The notes: a model not told the origin generated them from the sequence alone. 64,000 nucleotides of DNA from Syntrophaceae bacterium UBA6109 (GCA_002428445.1 DIWJ01000044.1:71802-135801), one strand, 5' to 3'. Shown: positions 32,975-42,462, numbered from the stretch's first letter. Made by a program: numbers and translations.

Positions 32975-35263
32975 ATGGGGACCCGGGGATTTGCGCGTTG
33001 GATTCTTGCCGGGACGCTCGTCCTTTTTTTCGCCGCGGCGACGACCGCTTCGGCGCAAATCAAGGTCTCGGTTTTCAATTTCGGCACCCTCAATCTGGAG
33101 GCATCGGGATATGGAACGACCGCAACCAATATGCTGATGAGTTCGCTCGGCGCCGAACCCGCGCTGGCCGTCCTGGACCGTAAAGAACTCGAGGCGTTCC
33201 TCAACCTGAACGACCTGCAGCAGGACGACAAACTGGACAACGTCGTCGCCATCGGCACCCGGCTGGGGATCAACATGATCGTCGTCGGCAATGTCGAAAA
33301 GAAGGGATCCATCATTATCATCAACTCCAAGGTGATCCATGTCGAATCCAGGAAGACGTTCTTCAGCACACAGCTGAGGGCGCTTGGCGACGCCGGGCTC
33401 GTCGGGGAAATCCGCAAGCTCAGCTCCATGATCGCCGGCGCCATCAAGGCGCAGGCGGCCAGAGGCGGAGATGAGGGAAAGGCGGCCCTGAAGGGGCCGG
33501 TCCAGGTGCAGAAGCGCGGGGGCAACAAACGCGTGTTTCTGAGCTGGGAGGATTCTCCGGATACGCGGCCGGCCGGGTACGAAGTGTTCCGCGGCGTCCA
33601 GGAAGCGGGACCCTACGTGAAGATCGGAGAGTCGACGAAACCCGAGTACGCCGATCAGGACCTGGAGAGCAACAGGACGTACTTTTACAAGATACGCGCA
33701 TTCGATGCCCGGGGCGGCCGCAGCGACTATTCGGCGGTCGTCTCCGCGGAAACGGCGCTGACCCCGAATCCGCCGGTCATTCTCAAGATGGAAAGCCACG
33801 TAAAGAGCATTCTGCTGACCTGGTCCCCCAATCCCTCGGGAAGCGGCGATCCGTCGAAACTGGTCGGCTACAAGCTCTACCGCGCCAAACTGGAGGAAGG
33901 GCCGTACAGGGAAGTGGCCAATATCCTCGGCAAGGATCTCGGCGTCGGCATCGATTCCGCGACCACGCTCGACAAGATCTTCAAGGTCAACGTCCTGGAC
34001 AAGGGGTTGGCGGATGGAGAAGACTATTTTTACAGGGTCACGGCTTACAACGAGAAGAACCTGGAGAGCGAATTTTCCGCCTCCCTGAAGGGCAGGACTC
34101 TGCCCACGGTGTCGGGCCTCGCGGCCCAGGGAGACATGATCCGGGAGATCCTGTTGCGGTGGAGCCCGGTGGACTCGCCCTTCACCAAGGGGTATTACAT
34201 CTACCGCAGCACCTCCGAAAACGCCGATTTTACGAAGATCAAACGTCTCGACTCCTATGATGTCGGAGCGGACAAGAAGATCGCCTTTACGGACAAGGAA
34301 GGATTGAGCGACAAGATCCGCTATTACTATCGTGTCACGGCCTATGAAGAAGGGGATCAGGAGACGTCGGCTTCGGCGACGGTTTCCGCCGAGACCAAGG
34401 GCAAGCCTCCCGTCCCGCAGGGTTTCAAGGCGCAGGGCGGCCTCGTGAAACGAATCGAACTGAGTTGGACGCCCTCTACGGCGGGCGACGTGGAAGGCTA
34501 CAACCTCTACTGGTCGAAAGAGAAGGTCGGGCGGTACAGCCTGCTCAAGAAAATCGACGGCCGCGATCAGGGGCGCCATACCGACAGCGGACGCGGTTTC
34601 GACAAACTCGAAGACAACGCGACAATCTTCTACACGCTTTCCACATTCAACAAGGTCGACGTGGAAAGCGATCTCTCCGAGGCCGTCAGTGCGACGACCA
34701 AGCCGCGTCCCGCGAAGCCGACGGGGCTGTCGGCAGGGGCAGGAAAGGTGAAAGCCGTGCCGCTCTCCTGGAAGGCGAATCCGGAGAGCGATATCGCCCA
34801 GTACCTTGTCTTCCGGGCGGAGGGAGCGGCCGCACAGGACTACAGCCAGATCGCCAAGGTTCAGGGAAACACGCAATATCAGGACAAGGAACTCAAAGAC
34901 GGCATCTCCTACCGCTATCGGATCCAGGCGGAGGACAAGGATGGCCTCATCAGCGATTTCTCCGAGCCGGTGACGGTTTCCACGAAGGCCCGGCCGAAGA
35001 GTCCGGAGGGACTTTCCGGGGAGTTCCGGGGCGGCAAGGCCGAGTTGAGCTGGAAGGCCGGTCCGGAGGCCGACATCGCTCAATACAACATCTATGAAAA
35101 GCGCTTTTTGGGACGCGAGAAGATCAGTTCTTCGACACAGGCAAACTACGGCGACGCCACGATCGTCCCCGGAAAAGCGAAAACCTATATCATCACATCG
35201 GTCGATAAAGACGGCCTGGAAAGCGAGCCGAGCCAGGAATTGGTCGTTTCGCCGCCGAAGTGA
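32975..35263 (+). CDS. Secreted protein with CsgG/FlgO-like N-domain and six fibronectin type III modules
   Basis: 762 residues. Signal peptide cut after ASA (residue 27). Residues about 28-165 resemble the CsgG/FlgO fold (IKVSVFNFGTLNLEASGYG, ALAVLDRKELEAFLNLNDLQ, NMIVVGNVEKKGSIIIINSK). Six fibronectin type III-like modules follow, each with the tryptophan strand (FLSWEDSPD, LLTWSPNPS, LLRWSPVDS, ELSWTPSTA, PLSWKANPE, ELSWKAGPE) and the Y-x-Y-(R/K)-(V/I) strand. No lipobox and no C-terminal anchor. Probably an extended adhesive or spacer component at the cell surface. Site GGGAGGGG precedes the ATG. Confidence 0.8.
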   Translation: MGTRGFARWILAGTLVLFFAAATTASAQIKVSVFNFGTLNLEASGYGTTATNMLMSSLGAEPALAVLDRKELEAFLNLNDLQQDDKLDNVVAIGTRLGINMIVVGNVEKKGSIIIINSKVIHVESRKTFFSTQLRALGDAGLVGEIRKLSSMIAGAIKAQAARGGDEGKAALKGPVQVQKRGGNKRVFLSWEDSPDTRPAGYEVFRGVQEAGPYVKIGESTKPEYADQDLESNRTYFYKIRAFDARGGRSDYSAVVSAETALTPNPPVILKMESHVKSILLTWSPNPSGSGDPSKLVGYKLYRAKLEEGPYREVANILGKDLGVGIDSATTLDKIFKVNVLDKGLADGEDYFYRVTAYNEKNLESEFSASLKGRTLPTVSGLAAQGDMIREILLRWSPVDSPFTKGYYIYRSTSENADFTKIKRLDSYDVGADKKIAFTDKEGLSDKIRYYYRVTAYEEGDQETSASATVSAETKGKPPVPQGFKAQGGLVKRIELSWTPSTAGDVEGYNLYWSKEKVGRYSLLKKIDGRDQGRHTDSGRGFDKLEDNATIFYTLSTFNKVDVESDLSEAVSATTKPRPAKPTGLSAGAGKVKAVPLSWKANPESDIAQYLVFRAEGAAAQDYSQIAKVQGNTQYQDKELKDGISYRYRIQAEDKDGLISDFSEPVTVSTKARPKSPEGLSGEFRGGKAELSWKAGPEADIAQYNIYEKRFLGREKISSSTQANYGDATIVPGKAKTYIITSVDKDGLESEPSQELVVSPPK

Positions 35264-35302
35264 GATCAGAAAGCGCAAAGACAAAGAAGGAGGATTTTCG
35301 GC

Positions 35303-35623
35303 ATGAAACTGGGAAGCGGCGGAAAGCGATGGGCGGCGGTCGGAATCGCCGCCGTCATGCTTTTGCTCTGGAGCGCAGCGGGTTTTGCATCGGAAACGGG
35401 ACGGTTTCAGGTCGTGGCGGGCAAGGAGGAAAACAGCTATCTTGTCGACACCGCGACGGGCGCCGTCTGGGTCTTGACCTATCGTACACTCGCGACGGGA
35501 AGGGAACCGATCGCCATTCCGTACAAGTTCATCAAGATTACGCCGAAGGAATCGAATACGTTTATCGTCGAAAACATCCAGCAGGTCGCTCCGTTTCTGA
35601 ACAAGGAGGCCGAGCGCAAGTAG
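35303..35623 (+). CDS. Small secreted protein in the CsgG/FlgT-like cluster
   Basis: 106 residues with a clear signal peptide (cut near SAAGFAS, residue 30) and a small mature domain of about 76 residues predicted to be beta-rich (GRFQVVAGKEENSYLVDTAT, AVWVLTYRTLATG). I do not recognise a family. A strong ribosome-binding site (AAGGAGGA) and tight spacing to both neighbours support a real gene and a structural or chaperone role in the same assembly. Confidence 0.75.
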   Translation: MKLGSGGKRWAAVGIAAVMLLLWSAAGFASETGRFQVVAGKEENSYLVDTATGAVWVLTYRTLATGREPIAIPYKFIKITPKESNTFIVENIQQVAPFLNKEAERK

Positions 35624-35643
35624 CACGGAGGGAAACGGTCGAA

Positions 35644-35663
35644 GATTCCTGTGTGCAGGAATC
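35644..35663 (+). other. Perfect short hairpin before the GNA1162-like gene
   Basis: GATTCCTG-TGTG-CAGGAATC, 8-bp stem with a 4-base loop, no T-run. It may stabilise or process the cluster transcript. Confidence 0.4.
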
Positions 35664-35717
35664 GGGAAAGGTTCCGTGACCGCCTGTTTGCGGAACGGCC
35701 GGACGGGGAGGGTGTCT

Positions 35718-38471
35718 ATGAAATTCACTGTCGCTCGATGGAAACTGATCCTGGCGTTTGCGATATTGCTGCCGGTCGTCCAGGGGTGCCTTGTCGCGAC
35801 GAAGGACACGATCATTTCTCCCGAGATCACCTCGCTGTTCAAGGGGGAGTACAAGATCGATCCGTACATGGAAGATCACAGGCCCAGGACCGTTGCCGTT
35901 CTCCCCTTCGTGGACCAATCGAAGAGCAAACAGGGTTTTGAACCGGTCCGGCGCGGTTTCTACAATCATTTCAGTTCGCTGCCCTTCAAGGACCTGGAGT
36001 TGTACCGCACCGACGATCTCCTGCGGAAAGCGGATCTTGCCGATCCGGAGCAGATCAGCAGGAAGTCGCCCCAGGAACTGGGGCAGATCCTCGGCGTGGA
36101 CGCGGTCGTCTACGGGGACATCTCCAACTTCGACAAGCTCTTTGCCGTTGTCTATTCCCAGGTCGCCGTCGGGGCCGAAATCAAGATGTTCGACACGAAA
36201 ACGGGGAAGTTTCTCTGGAGCGGCAAACACACGGTCCGCATTCATGAAGGGGGCATCTCCGCCAACCCGATCGGCCTCATCGCCACCGTCATCGCCACTT
36301 CCATGAACATCCGTGATATCCAACTGCTGCGCGCCTGCGACGACCTCTTCCGGGAGATGGTGAAGACCATCCCGACGCCGTCGGTGGCCGAGACGCTTCG
36401 GCCGCCCGTCATCACGCTGCTGACTCAGGATACGAAGGGATTGCCGAAAAAGGCCGGCGACGAGATCAAGGTTGTCATCCAGGGCGATCCGAAGAAGCAG
36501 GCAACTTTCAGCATCGGTGAGTTCAAGAAGAACATCGAGATGCGCGAGGTCGAACCCGGCGGGTATTTCGGGACCTACCGCGTCATCCCCGGCGACAACG
36601 TCGACAAGGCGCTGATTACCGGTTATCTGCGGGATGATTCGGGCGGAGTCGCCCAATGGGTCGATGCATTGGGAACGGTGACGATCGATACGAAGCCTCC
36701 CGACAAGATCGGCAAGGTCTCGGCCGTGGGGCGCAACACGATCGTCCTGCTCAACTGGGAAAAGTCCGCGGCGAAGGATCTGGCGGGGTACCGGATTTAC
36801 CGGAGCGAAACGCCGCTGTCCGGGTACTCGGAAATCGCCAGGACGGAGCTGCCGGAATTCCGCGATACGGGTCTTGTCAACAGCAAGAAGTACTACTATG
36901 CGGTGACCGCCGTGGACCAGGTCGGAAACGAGGGCGACCGGAGCGATGTGCTTGCCGGTATGCCTGTGGCACCCGGTCCCACCCCCGTCGGCGGCGTTAT
37001 CGAAACCGATACGATCTGGGTTGCCGGGGCGAGCCCTTACGTGATCGAAGAGACGATCCTTGTTCGCGACAAGGCGACGCTGACGATCGAACCGGGAACG
37101 GAGATCCGTTCCAAAGGAGGGGCCCTGGTGATCGAGGGGCAGCTCCTCGCCCAGGGCGATGCCGAACGCCTGATCGCGTTCGAGCCGATGGAAGCAGGAA
37201 AATCCTGGGGCGGGATCGCGTTCAACAACGTGAAGGAAAAGGAAAACGTTCTGAGATACTGCCGGATCCGGGGGGCCGGGACGGCTGTTTCCTGTCAGGC
37301 GTCGTCGCCGCGGATCGAGTTCTGCGAGTTGACGGGAAACGGGACGGCGATCAAGATCACCGGCGCTTTTTCAAAACCCCGGCTCGCGAAGAATACCCTC
37401 CAGAAGAACGGCGAGGCGGCGGTAATCGTCACGGACGGCGCACAGCCATCCATCAGTGAAAACCGCATCGAGGACAATGAGCGGGAAGGAATTCTGATCG
37501 TTTCCGCACTGCCCGCGGTGATCCGGAACGTCGTCACGCAGAACCGCGGATCGGGCATCGTCGTCCGGAAGAGCCAGCCGGTTCTGACGGAAAACAACAT
37601 CACCGACAACCGGCCGCTTGAACTGTCGGCCGACGGGACGGGCGAAGCCGTCAATGCGCGCAACAACTGGTGGGGCACCGCCAAGGGCATCGAAGTCCTG
37701 GCGAGGATCCGGGGGAAGATCGACATCCGTTCCGTTCTGGCCGGTCCCTACCCGGAGGGAAAACCGGTGGAACTGCCGATTCTCGGCTCGTCGCTGGGCG
37801 GGGCGATCAAGGCGGACGCCTTCCTCACTCTTTCCAACAGTCCCTACCGCGTGACGAAGGATGTTGTCCTCACCGGCGGTGCGACGCTGTTCGTCGAGCC
37901 CGGGGTCGTTCTCCAGTACGATCAGGGGACTTCCATCATTACGGAAGACGGAGGGATTCTTGCCCGGGGAACGCCCGACCGTCCCATCCTCTTCACATCA
38001 TCGGCCGTATCGCCCTCTCCCGGCGCCTATGCGGCGGCGGTTCAATTCAAGAAAGCGACGAAGGTCAACAGCGCGCTGGCCTACTGCATCGTGAAGTATG
38101 CATCGACGGCCTTCGACGTCTATCACGGCTCTCCGGAGATTTCCTCCTGCGCCGTCATGAGCAGCGCCCAGAGCGGAATCTTCTGCCGCAACGATTCCTC
38201 CCCGAAGATCTCGCTCTCCACCTTCAGAGGGAACCAGGGGGAGGGCGCGATCAAGTGCGTGGGGATGTCGAATCCGGCGATTCACCACTGCAACTTTGTG
38301 GAGAACGCCGTTGCCATACAGACCTTCTCGTCCATCTATATCGACGCCCGGCAGAACTGGTGGGGAAAGACTCCGCCGGATCTCAATCTCATCTGGGGGG
38401 ATCTGGATAAGAACATCAATATCAAGCCGTGGCTGGAGGCGCCGGCGGACAAAGCGTTTTCAGAGAAGTAA
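35718..38471 (+). CDS. Lipoprotein with GNA1162-like domain, a fibronectin module and a beta-helix
   Basis: 917 residues. The ATG at 35718 is preferred: GGGGAGGG just upstream and a signal peptide with lipobox VVQGC (Cys24). Residues about 50-220 resemble GNA1162/DUF799 lipoproteins of the CsgG-like superfamily (RTVAVLPFVDQS, ELYRTDDLLRKADL, ILGVDAVVYGDISNFDK). A fibronectin-like module lies at about 330-425 (IVLLNWEKSAAKDLAGYRIY). The rest is a right-handed parallel beta-helix with two NosD-type halves, each closing with the motif ARQNWWG or ARNNWWG. Such helices often bind polysaccharide. Largest member of the cluster. Confidence 0.8.
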   Translation: MKFTVARWKLILAFAILLPVVQGCLVATKDTIISPEITSLFKGEYKIDPYMEDHRPRTVAVLPFVDQSKSKQGFEPVRRGFYNHFSSLPFKDLELYRTDDLLRKADLADPEQISRKSPQELGQILGVDAVVYGDISNFDKLFAVVYSQVAVGAEIKMFDTKTGKFLWSGKHTVRIHEGGISANPIGLIATVIATSMNIRDIQLLRACDDLFREMVKTIPTPSVAETLRPPVITLLTQDTKGLPKKAGDEIKVVIQGDPKKQATFSIGEFKKNIEMREVEPGGYFGTYRVIPGDNVDKALITGYLRDDSGGVAQWVDALGTVTIDTKPPDKIGKVSAVGRNTIVLLNWEKSAAKDLAGYRIYRSETPLSGYSEIARTELPEFRDTGLVNSKKYYYAVTAVDQVGNEGDRSDVLAGMPVAPGPTPVGGVIETDTIWVAGASPYVIEETILVRDKATLTIEPGTEIRSKGGALVIEGQLLAQGDAERLIAFEPMEAGKSWGGIAFNNVKEKENVLRYCRIRGAGTAVSCQASSPRIEFCELTGNGTAIKITGAFSKPRLAKNTLQKNGEAAVIVTDGAQPSISENRIEDNEREGILIVSALPAVIRNVVTQNRGSGIVVRKSQPVLTENNITDNRPLELSADGTGEAVNARNNWWGTAKGIEVLARIRGKIDIRSVLAGPYPEGKPVELPILGSSLGGAIKADAFLTLSNSPYRVTKDVVLTGGATLFVEPGVVLQYDQGTSIITEDGGILARGTPDRPILFTSSAVSPSPGAYAAAVQFKKATKVNSALAYCIVKYASTAFDVYHGSPEISSCAVMSSAQSGIFCRNDSSPKISLSTFRGNQGEGAIKCVGMSNPAIHHCNFVENAVAIQTFSSIYIDARQNWWGKTPPDLNLIWGDLDKNINIKPWLEAPADKAFSEK

Positions 38472-38486
38472 CAGACGGGTGTGAGT

Positions 38487-38520
38487 TGACAATTGTAATA
38501 CCGAAGGGTTTTTGGTATGG
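38487..38520 (+). promoter_or_regulatory. Possible promoter before the LPP20-like gene
   Basis: A consensus TTGACA lies about 15 bases after the beta-helix gene's stop, with a TG-extended TATGGT-like -10 further downstream than usual; ATACC and GGTAT also form a small inverted repeat here. Spacing is not ideal, so this is tentative. Confidence 0.3.
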
Positions 38521-38622
38521 TGCGGCCCAAGGGACGGCAGTGCGGCGGGTCCGGAAGGCGCGCTGACAGCGGCCCTCTTCGAAAGGAAGGGACCCTTCCG
38601 GAACCTTCATAAGGAGGACGAT

Positions 38623-39480
38623 ATGAAGTCGAAGTTTTTGGCAGCGTTCGGGATCGTAGTGGCGATGTCCCTATCGGCAGGGATCGGCTGGTCGGCGGAT
38701 GCGGTCAGCATGTCCGAATGGATCGAAAAGATCGGGAACCAGGGGAACATCAACTGGTCGGCGGGCTATGTGGAAGCCGTCGGGATCGGCGCGCCGCCTG
38801 AACGGTTCATCGGCAAGCCGCAAGCCCGTCCCATGGCGCTCCGGGCCGCGCAGGTTGACGCCTACCGGAATCTTCTTGAAGTCACCAAAGGTGTCCGCGT
38901 CGACTCCACGACGACCGTGAAGGACTTCACCGTTGAAAGCGACGTCATTCGCACCCAGGTGGAAGGCGTTGTCAATGGATCGAAGGTGACGAAGCAGGAG
39001 TACATGTCCGACGGCACGGTGGAAGTGACCGTGCGGATGCCGCTGGGCGGCGGATTTTCACAGACCGTACTGCAGAAAGTTCTGGAGCGCAAGCAGGAGC
39101 CGCCTCCGGCGCCTCCCGCGGGTCCGGCGCCCGCCGCGATGGTTTTCACGGGACTCGTTGTCGATGCCAGGGGGCTTCAGGCAAGACCGGCAATGGCCCC
39201 GAAGATTATGGATGAGAACGGCAGGGAAGTCTATGGCTCGGCGAACGTCGACCGCGAATACGCCGTGCAGCAGGGCATGAGCGGATACGCTCGGGATCTG
39301 ACCGCGGCGCAGAGCAATGCCCGCGTCACCAATAATCCGCTCAGTGCAAAAGGCCTGAAGACGGACGGCCCGGGGCGCGCCGATATCGTCATCAGCAACG
39401 CCGATGCCGACAAGCTTCGCGCGGCGGCCGATAACATGAGTTTCATGAAGAAGTGCCGCGTCATGATCGTGCTGGACTGA
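38623..39480 (+). CDS. Secreted LPP20/FlgP-like protein
   Basis: 285 residues with a cleaved signal peptide (WSA before Asp26), no lipobox. The mature N-terminal domain matches LPP20/FlgP-type proteins: INWSAGYVEAVGIG, ARPMALRAAQVDAYRNLLEV, a TKGVRVDSTTTVKDF segment, VEGVVNGSKV and DGTVEVTVRMPL. After a proline-rich linker comes a second domain (VFTGLVVDARGLQARPAMAP, MDENGREVYG) ending in DKLRAAADNMSFMKKCRVMI. FlgP forms the outer-membrane basal disk in Vibrio and Campylobacter; here it accompanies FlgT- and CsgG-like proteins without a flagellum. AAGGAGGA precedes the ATG. Confidence 0.8.
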   Translation: MKSKFLAAFGIVVAMSLSAGIGWSADAVSMSEWIEKIGNQGNINWSAGYVEAVGIGAPPERFIGKPQARPMALRAAQVDAYRNLLEVTKGVRVDSTTTVKDFTVESDVIRTQVEGVVNGSKVTKQEYMSDGTVEVTVRMPLGGGFSQTVLQKVLERKQEPPPAPPAGPAPAAMVFTGLVVDARGLQARPAMAPKIMDENGREVYGSANVDREYAVQQGMSGYARDLTAAQSNARVTNNPLSAKGLKTDGPGRADIVISNADADKLRAAADNMSFMKKCRVMIVLD

Positions 39481-39529
39481 CAAGCAAAGATCCTGCGTCT
39501 CGCGCCTGACGCGATGTCGCCGAAACTTT

Positions 39530-39570
39530 CGACCGCAGTTGCCTCCCCCGGGACGGAACTGCGGTCGTTT
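39530..39570 (+). terminator. Hairpin terminator closing the exported-protein cluster
   Basis: CGACCGCAGTT (39530-39540) and AACTGCGGTCG (39557-39567), a perfect 11-bp stem, followed by TTTCGC. It separates the cluster from mutL. Confidence 0.7.
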
Positions 39571-39587
39571 CGCATCGGGAGAACCGC

Positions 39588-41399
39588 ATGTCGAAAATCG
39601 AGGTGCTGCCGCACGACGTTGCGGAGCGGATCGCGGCCGGTGAAGTGGTCGAGCGTCCGGCATCCATCGTGAAGGAGCTTCTGGAGAACGCCCTGGATGC
39701 CGGCGCCTCTTCGATCACCATTGCGATCGAGAAGGGAGGATGCGAGTCGATCCGCGTCGTCGACAACGGTCGGGGCATCGGCGCCGCCGATGTGCCGCTC
39801 GCATTTGAACGCCATGCCACGAGCAAGATCCGGGTCTTCGACGACCTCTTCCGGCTGCGGACGTTCGGATTCCGGGGAGAGGCCCTGGCGAGCATCGGCG
39901 CCGTTGCGCGGGTCGAGATGGTTTCGAGGACCGCTTCGAGTTCGAGCGGGATGCGGATCGTTATCGATGCCGGAGCGGTGAAGGAGCGGGCGGAGATCGG
40001 ATGCCCGGTCGGAACGGCCGTCACGGTCGACCGTATTTTCGACGCCGTGCCCGCAAGAAAGAAATTCCTGAAAACGGCGGCGACAGAGCAGGGCAACTGC
40101 CTCGATACGATCACGAGGCTGGCCCTGTCGAACGCGGCCGTCGGGATCCGCGTGACCGCCGGCGGGAGGGAGACGATGAACCTGCCCGCGTCCGGCGATG
40201 TCGCGGAAAGGCTGTCGCTGCTGCTCGGTGCGGAACTCCGCGGGCAGCTCGTCCCCCTCGACTATTGCGCCCGCGGCATCCGCATCTCCGGATTTGCCGG
40301 CCGCCCCGACCTCAGCCGCTCCTCCTCCCGCGGGATGTTTGCCTTCGTCAACGGCCGTTCCGTCCGGGATCCCCTGCTCACCAGCGCGATCATGACCTCC
40401 TACCGGGGAACCATGGAGGGCAGGCGCTATCCTGCGGTGGTCCTCTTCGTCGACCTGCCGGCGGAGGAGATTGACGTCAACGTCCATCCGGCAAAGATCG
40501 AGGTTCGTTTCCGGGACCCGCGTGCGGTTTATGAAACGGTCGTGGAGGCCCTGACGGGGGCGGCGGCGAGCCCGGCCCTCTCGCCTCCGGTGTCCGAAGG
40601 AAAGGCGATGGCGGCCGGGAGCGGCGCAAAGACGTCCGGAAACTATCGGCTGCGCATCGAAGAGGCCCTCAAGCGATACACTCTCGTGCCGTCGCGGCGG
40701 GACTTTCCTCCCCGGCCGCATGACGGGGGACCCGCCCGCATCGACGCCGGCAATGCGGCGTTCCCGGAACCGAGAGAACCCCTGGAGCCGGCCCCGGCAT
40801 CCCCCCGATCGGTGCTGCGTTTTTCGGATCTCCTGTTCCTCGGACAGGTTCTCCAGACCTATCTGCTCTTCACGGGTCCTGCCGGCCTCGTTCTGCTCGA
40901 CCAGCACGCCGCGCATGAGCGGGTCCTCTTCGACAAGCTGAAAAAGGGTTCAGCGCTGCGGGGTTCGCCTTCGCAACGCCTTCTTCTCCCCGAGGTGATG
41001 AGTCTGCCGCCGGGAGACTTTGCGCTTCTTTCCGAGGCGGCCGGGATCCTCGGTGATCTGGGCCTGGAGGTCGAACCTTTCGGCGCCGATACGGCCGTGG
41101 TGCGGTCCGTCCCGTCGCTGCTCGCGCGGACGAATCCGCGGGACCTGGTAACGGAACTCCTCGAAGAACTGGCCGAGACGTCCCGGACGGCGGAACTCGA
41201 GGACCGCCGGGAACGGATCCTTGCGCGCATGGCCTGCAAGGGGGCGGTGAAGGCAAATTCGGACCTGAGCGAAGCGGAAGTGAAGGCGCTCTGCGCCGAC
41301 CTGGATGCCGCCGCTTCCGCGGTGACCTGTCCGCACGGACGGCCCCTGTACGTCCTGCTTTCGCAGGGCGATCTGGAGAGGATGTTCCACCGGAAGTGA
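39588..41399 (+). CDS. mutL: DNA mismatch repair protein MutL
   Basis: 603 residues. GHKL ATPase N-terminus: ELLENALDAGAS, DNGRGI, FERHATSK, GFRGEALASIG. C-terminal dimerisation/endonuclease region: DQHAAHERVLFD (the metal-binding DQHA-x2-E-x4-E motif with Asp at the last place), ACKGAVKAN and TCPHGRP. These indicate the endonuclease type used by bacteria without MutH, although the final Glu is Asp. Coupled to miaA, the usual mutL-miaA order. Confidence 0.96.
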   Translation: MSKIEVLPHDVAERIAAGEVVERPASIVKELLENALDAGASSITIAIEKGGCESIRVVDNGRGIGAADVPLAFERHATSKIRVFDDLFRLRTFGFRGEALASIGAVARVEMVSRTASSSSGMRIVIDAGAVKERAEIGCPVGTAVTVDRIFDAVPARKKFLKTAATEQGNCLDTITRLALSNAAVGIRVTAGGRETMNLPASGDVAERLSLLLGAELRGQLVPLDYCARGIRISGFAGRPDLSRSSSRGMFAFVNGRSVRDPLLTSAIMTSYRGTMEGRRYPAVVLFVDLPAEEIDVNVHPAKIEVRFRDPRAVYETVVEALTGAAASPALSPPVSEGKAMAAGSGAKTSGNYRLRIEEALKRYTLVPSRRDFPPRPHDGGPARIDAGNAAFPEPREPLEPAPASPRSVLRFSDLLFLGQVLQTYLLFTGPAGLVLLDQHAAHERVLFDKLKKGSALRGSPSQRLLLPEVMSLPPGDFALLSEAAGILGDLGLEVEPFGADTAVVRSVPSLLARTNPRDLVTELLEELAETSRTAELEDRRERILARMACKGAVKANSDLSEAEVKALCADLDAAASAVTCPHGRPLYVLLSQGDLERMFHRK

Positions 41400-41443
41400 G
41401 CGGCTCGACGGGGGGACATTCTCAAAACTCTCGAGGCAAAAAA

Positions 41444-42385
41444 GTGCTTCCGACAGAAACTGCGGACGGCCGCCCCCGCATCGTCGTCCTCCTGGGTCCG
41501 ACGGCCGCCGGAAAATCGGAACTCGGCATGGACCTGGCCGAACGATTTTCGGGCGAGATCGTCAGCGCCGATTCGATGCAGGTCTACCGATACATGGACA
41601 TCGGCACGGCGAAGCCCACGCGCGAGGACCGCGGCCGCATCGTCCATCATCTGATCGATGTCGCCGATCCCGACGAGCCCTTCAGCGCCGCCGTATATGC
41701 CGAGCAGGCGTCTGCGGCAATTGAACGGCTTCATCGGCAGGGCAGGGCGATTTTCCTGGTCGGCGGCACGGGACTCTACATCAAGGCCCTGCTCCGGGGG
41801 CTCGTGGAGACCCCCGGATCGGACGACGGCTTGAGAAGCCGCTGCCGCGAACATGTCCGGCGGTTCGGGAAGCTTTCCCTGCACGAGAAGCTTCGGGAAA
41901 CGGATCCTCAGGCGGCCGCGCGGATCCACCCGTCCGACGTCGTGCGCGTCATCCGGGCGCTGGAGGTGTTCGCGCTGACCGGCCGGTCCGTGTCGGAGAT
42001 CCGCGAACGGCATGCCTTTGCGGACTGCCGCTACCGGACTTTGAAGATCGGCGTTTCCGTGGAAAGGAGAGAACTGCTCGAAAGAATCGACCGCAGAACG
42101 GACCGGATGATCGAAAGCGGCCTGGTGGACGAGGTCCGCGAACTGCTTCGAAGGGGATACGGGGCGGATCTCAAACCGATGTCGTCGCTGGGCTACAGGC
42201 ACATCGTCGGCTGTCTCCAGGGGGATTGCACGCTGGCCGAAGCCGTTCAAAAGACCAAGGGGGACACGCGCCGCTATGCGAAGCGGCAGATGACCTGGTT
42301 CGGCGCCGATCCCGAAATCCAGTGGCATGCGAGGGAGGTTTTCGAAGACGTGTACGAAAAGATCCGCGGATTTCTGTCGTCATAA
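41444..42385 (+). CDS. miaA: tRNA dimethylallyltransferase
   Basis: Adds the dimethylallyl group to A37 of tRNAs reading U-initial codons. GPTAAGKSELG is the P-loop, DSMQVYRYMDIGTAKP the tRNA and substrate region, GGTGLYIKALL and YAKRQMTWF are family blocks. Two starts are possible: GTG 41444 behind CGAGG (313 residues, shown), or GTG 41396 overlapping the mutL stop (329 residues). Confidence 0.95.
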   Translation: MLPTETADGRPRIVVLLGPTAAGKSELGMDLAERFSGEIVSADSMQVYRYMDIGTAKPTREDRGRIVHHLIDVADPDEPFSAAVYAEQASAAIERLHRQGRAIFLVGGTGLYIKALLRGLVETPGSDDGLRSRCREHVRRFGKLSLHEKLRETDPQAAARIHPSDVVRVIRALEVFALTGRSVSEIRERHAFADCRYRTLKIGVSVERRELLERIDRRTDRMIESGLVDEVRELLRRGYGADLKPMSSLGYRHIVGCLQGDCTLAEAVQKTKGDTRRYAKRQMTWFGADPEIQWHAREVFEDVYEKIRGFLSS

Positions 42386-42462
42386 ACCGCTTGCGTGTCC
42401 GGGAAACCTCGGCCGCGATCCCTGCGGATGCAGGGCGGCGCGGCCGCTGATGCCGAAAGTGC

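Noticed and set aside
32831..35869. A minus-strand open frame of about 1000 codons opposite the FnIII gene
   Set aside because: The plus strand shows six fibronectin modules and a signal peptide; the antisense product has no domain.
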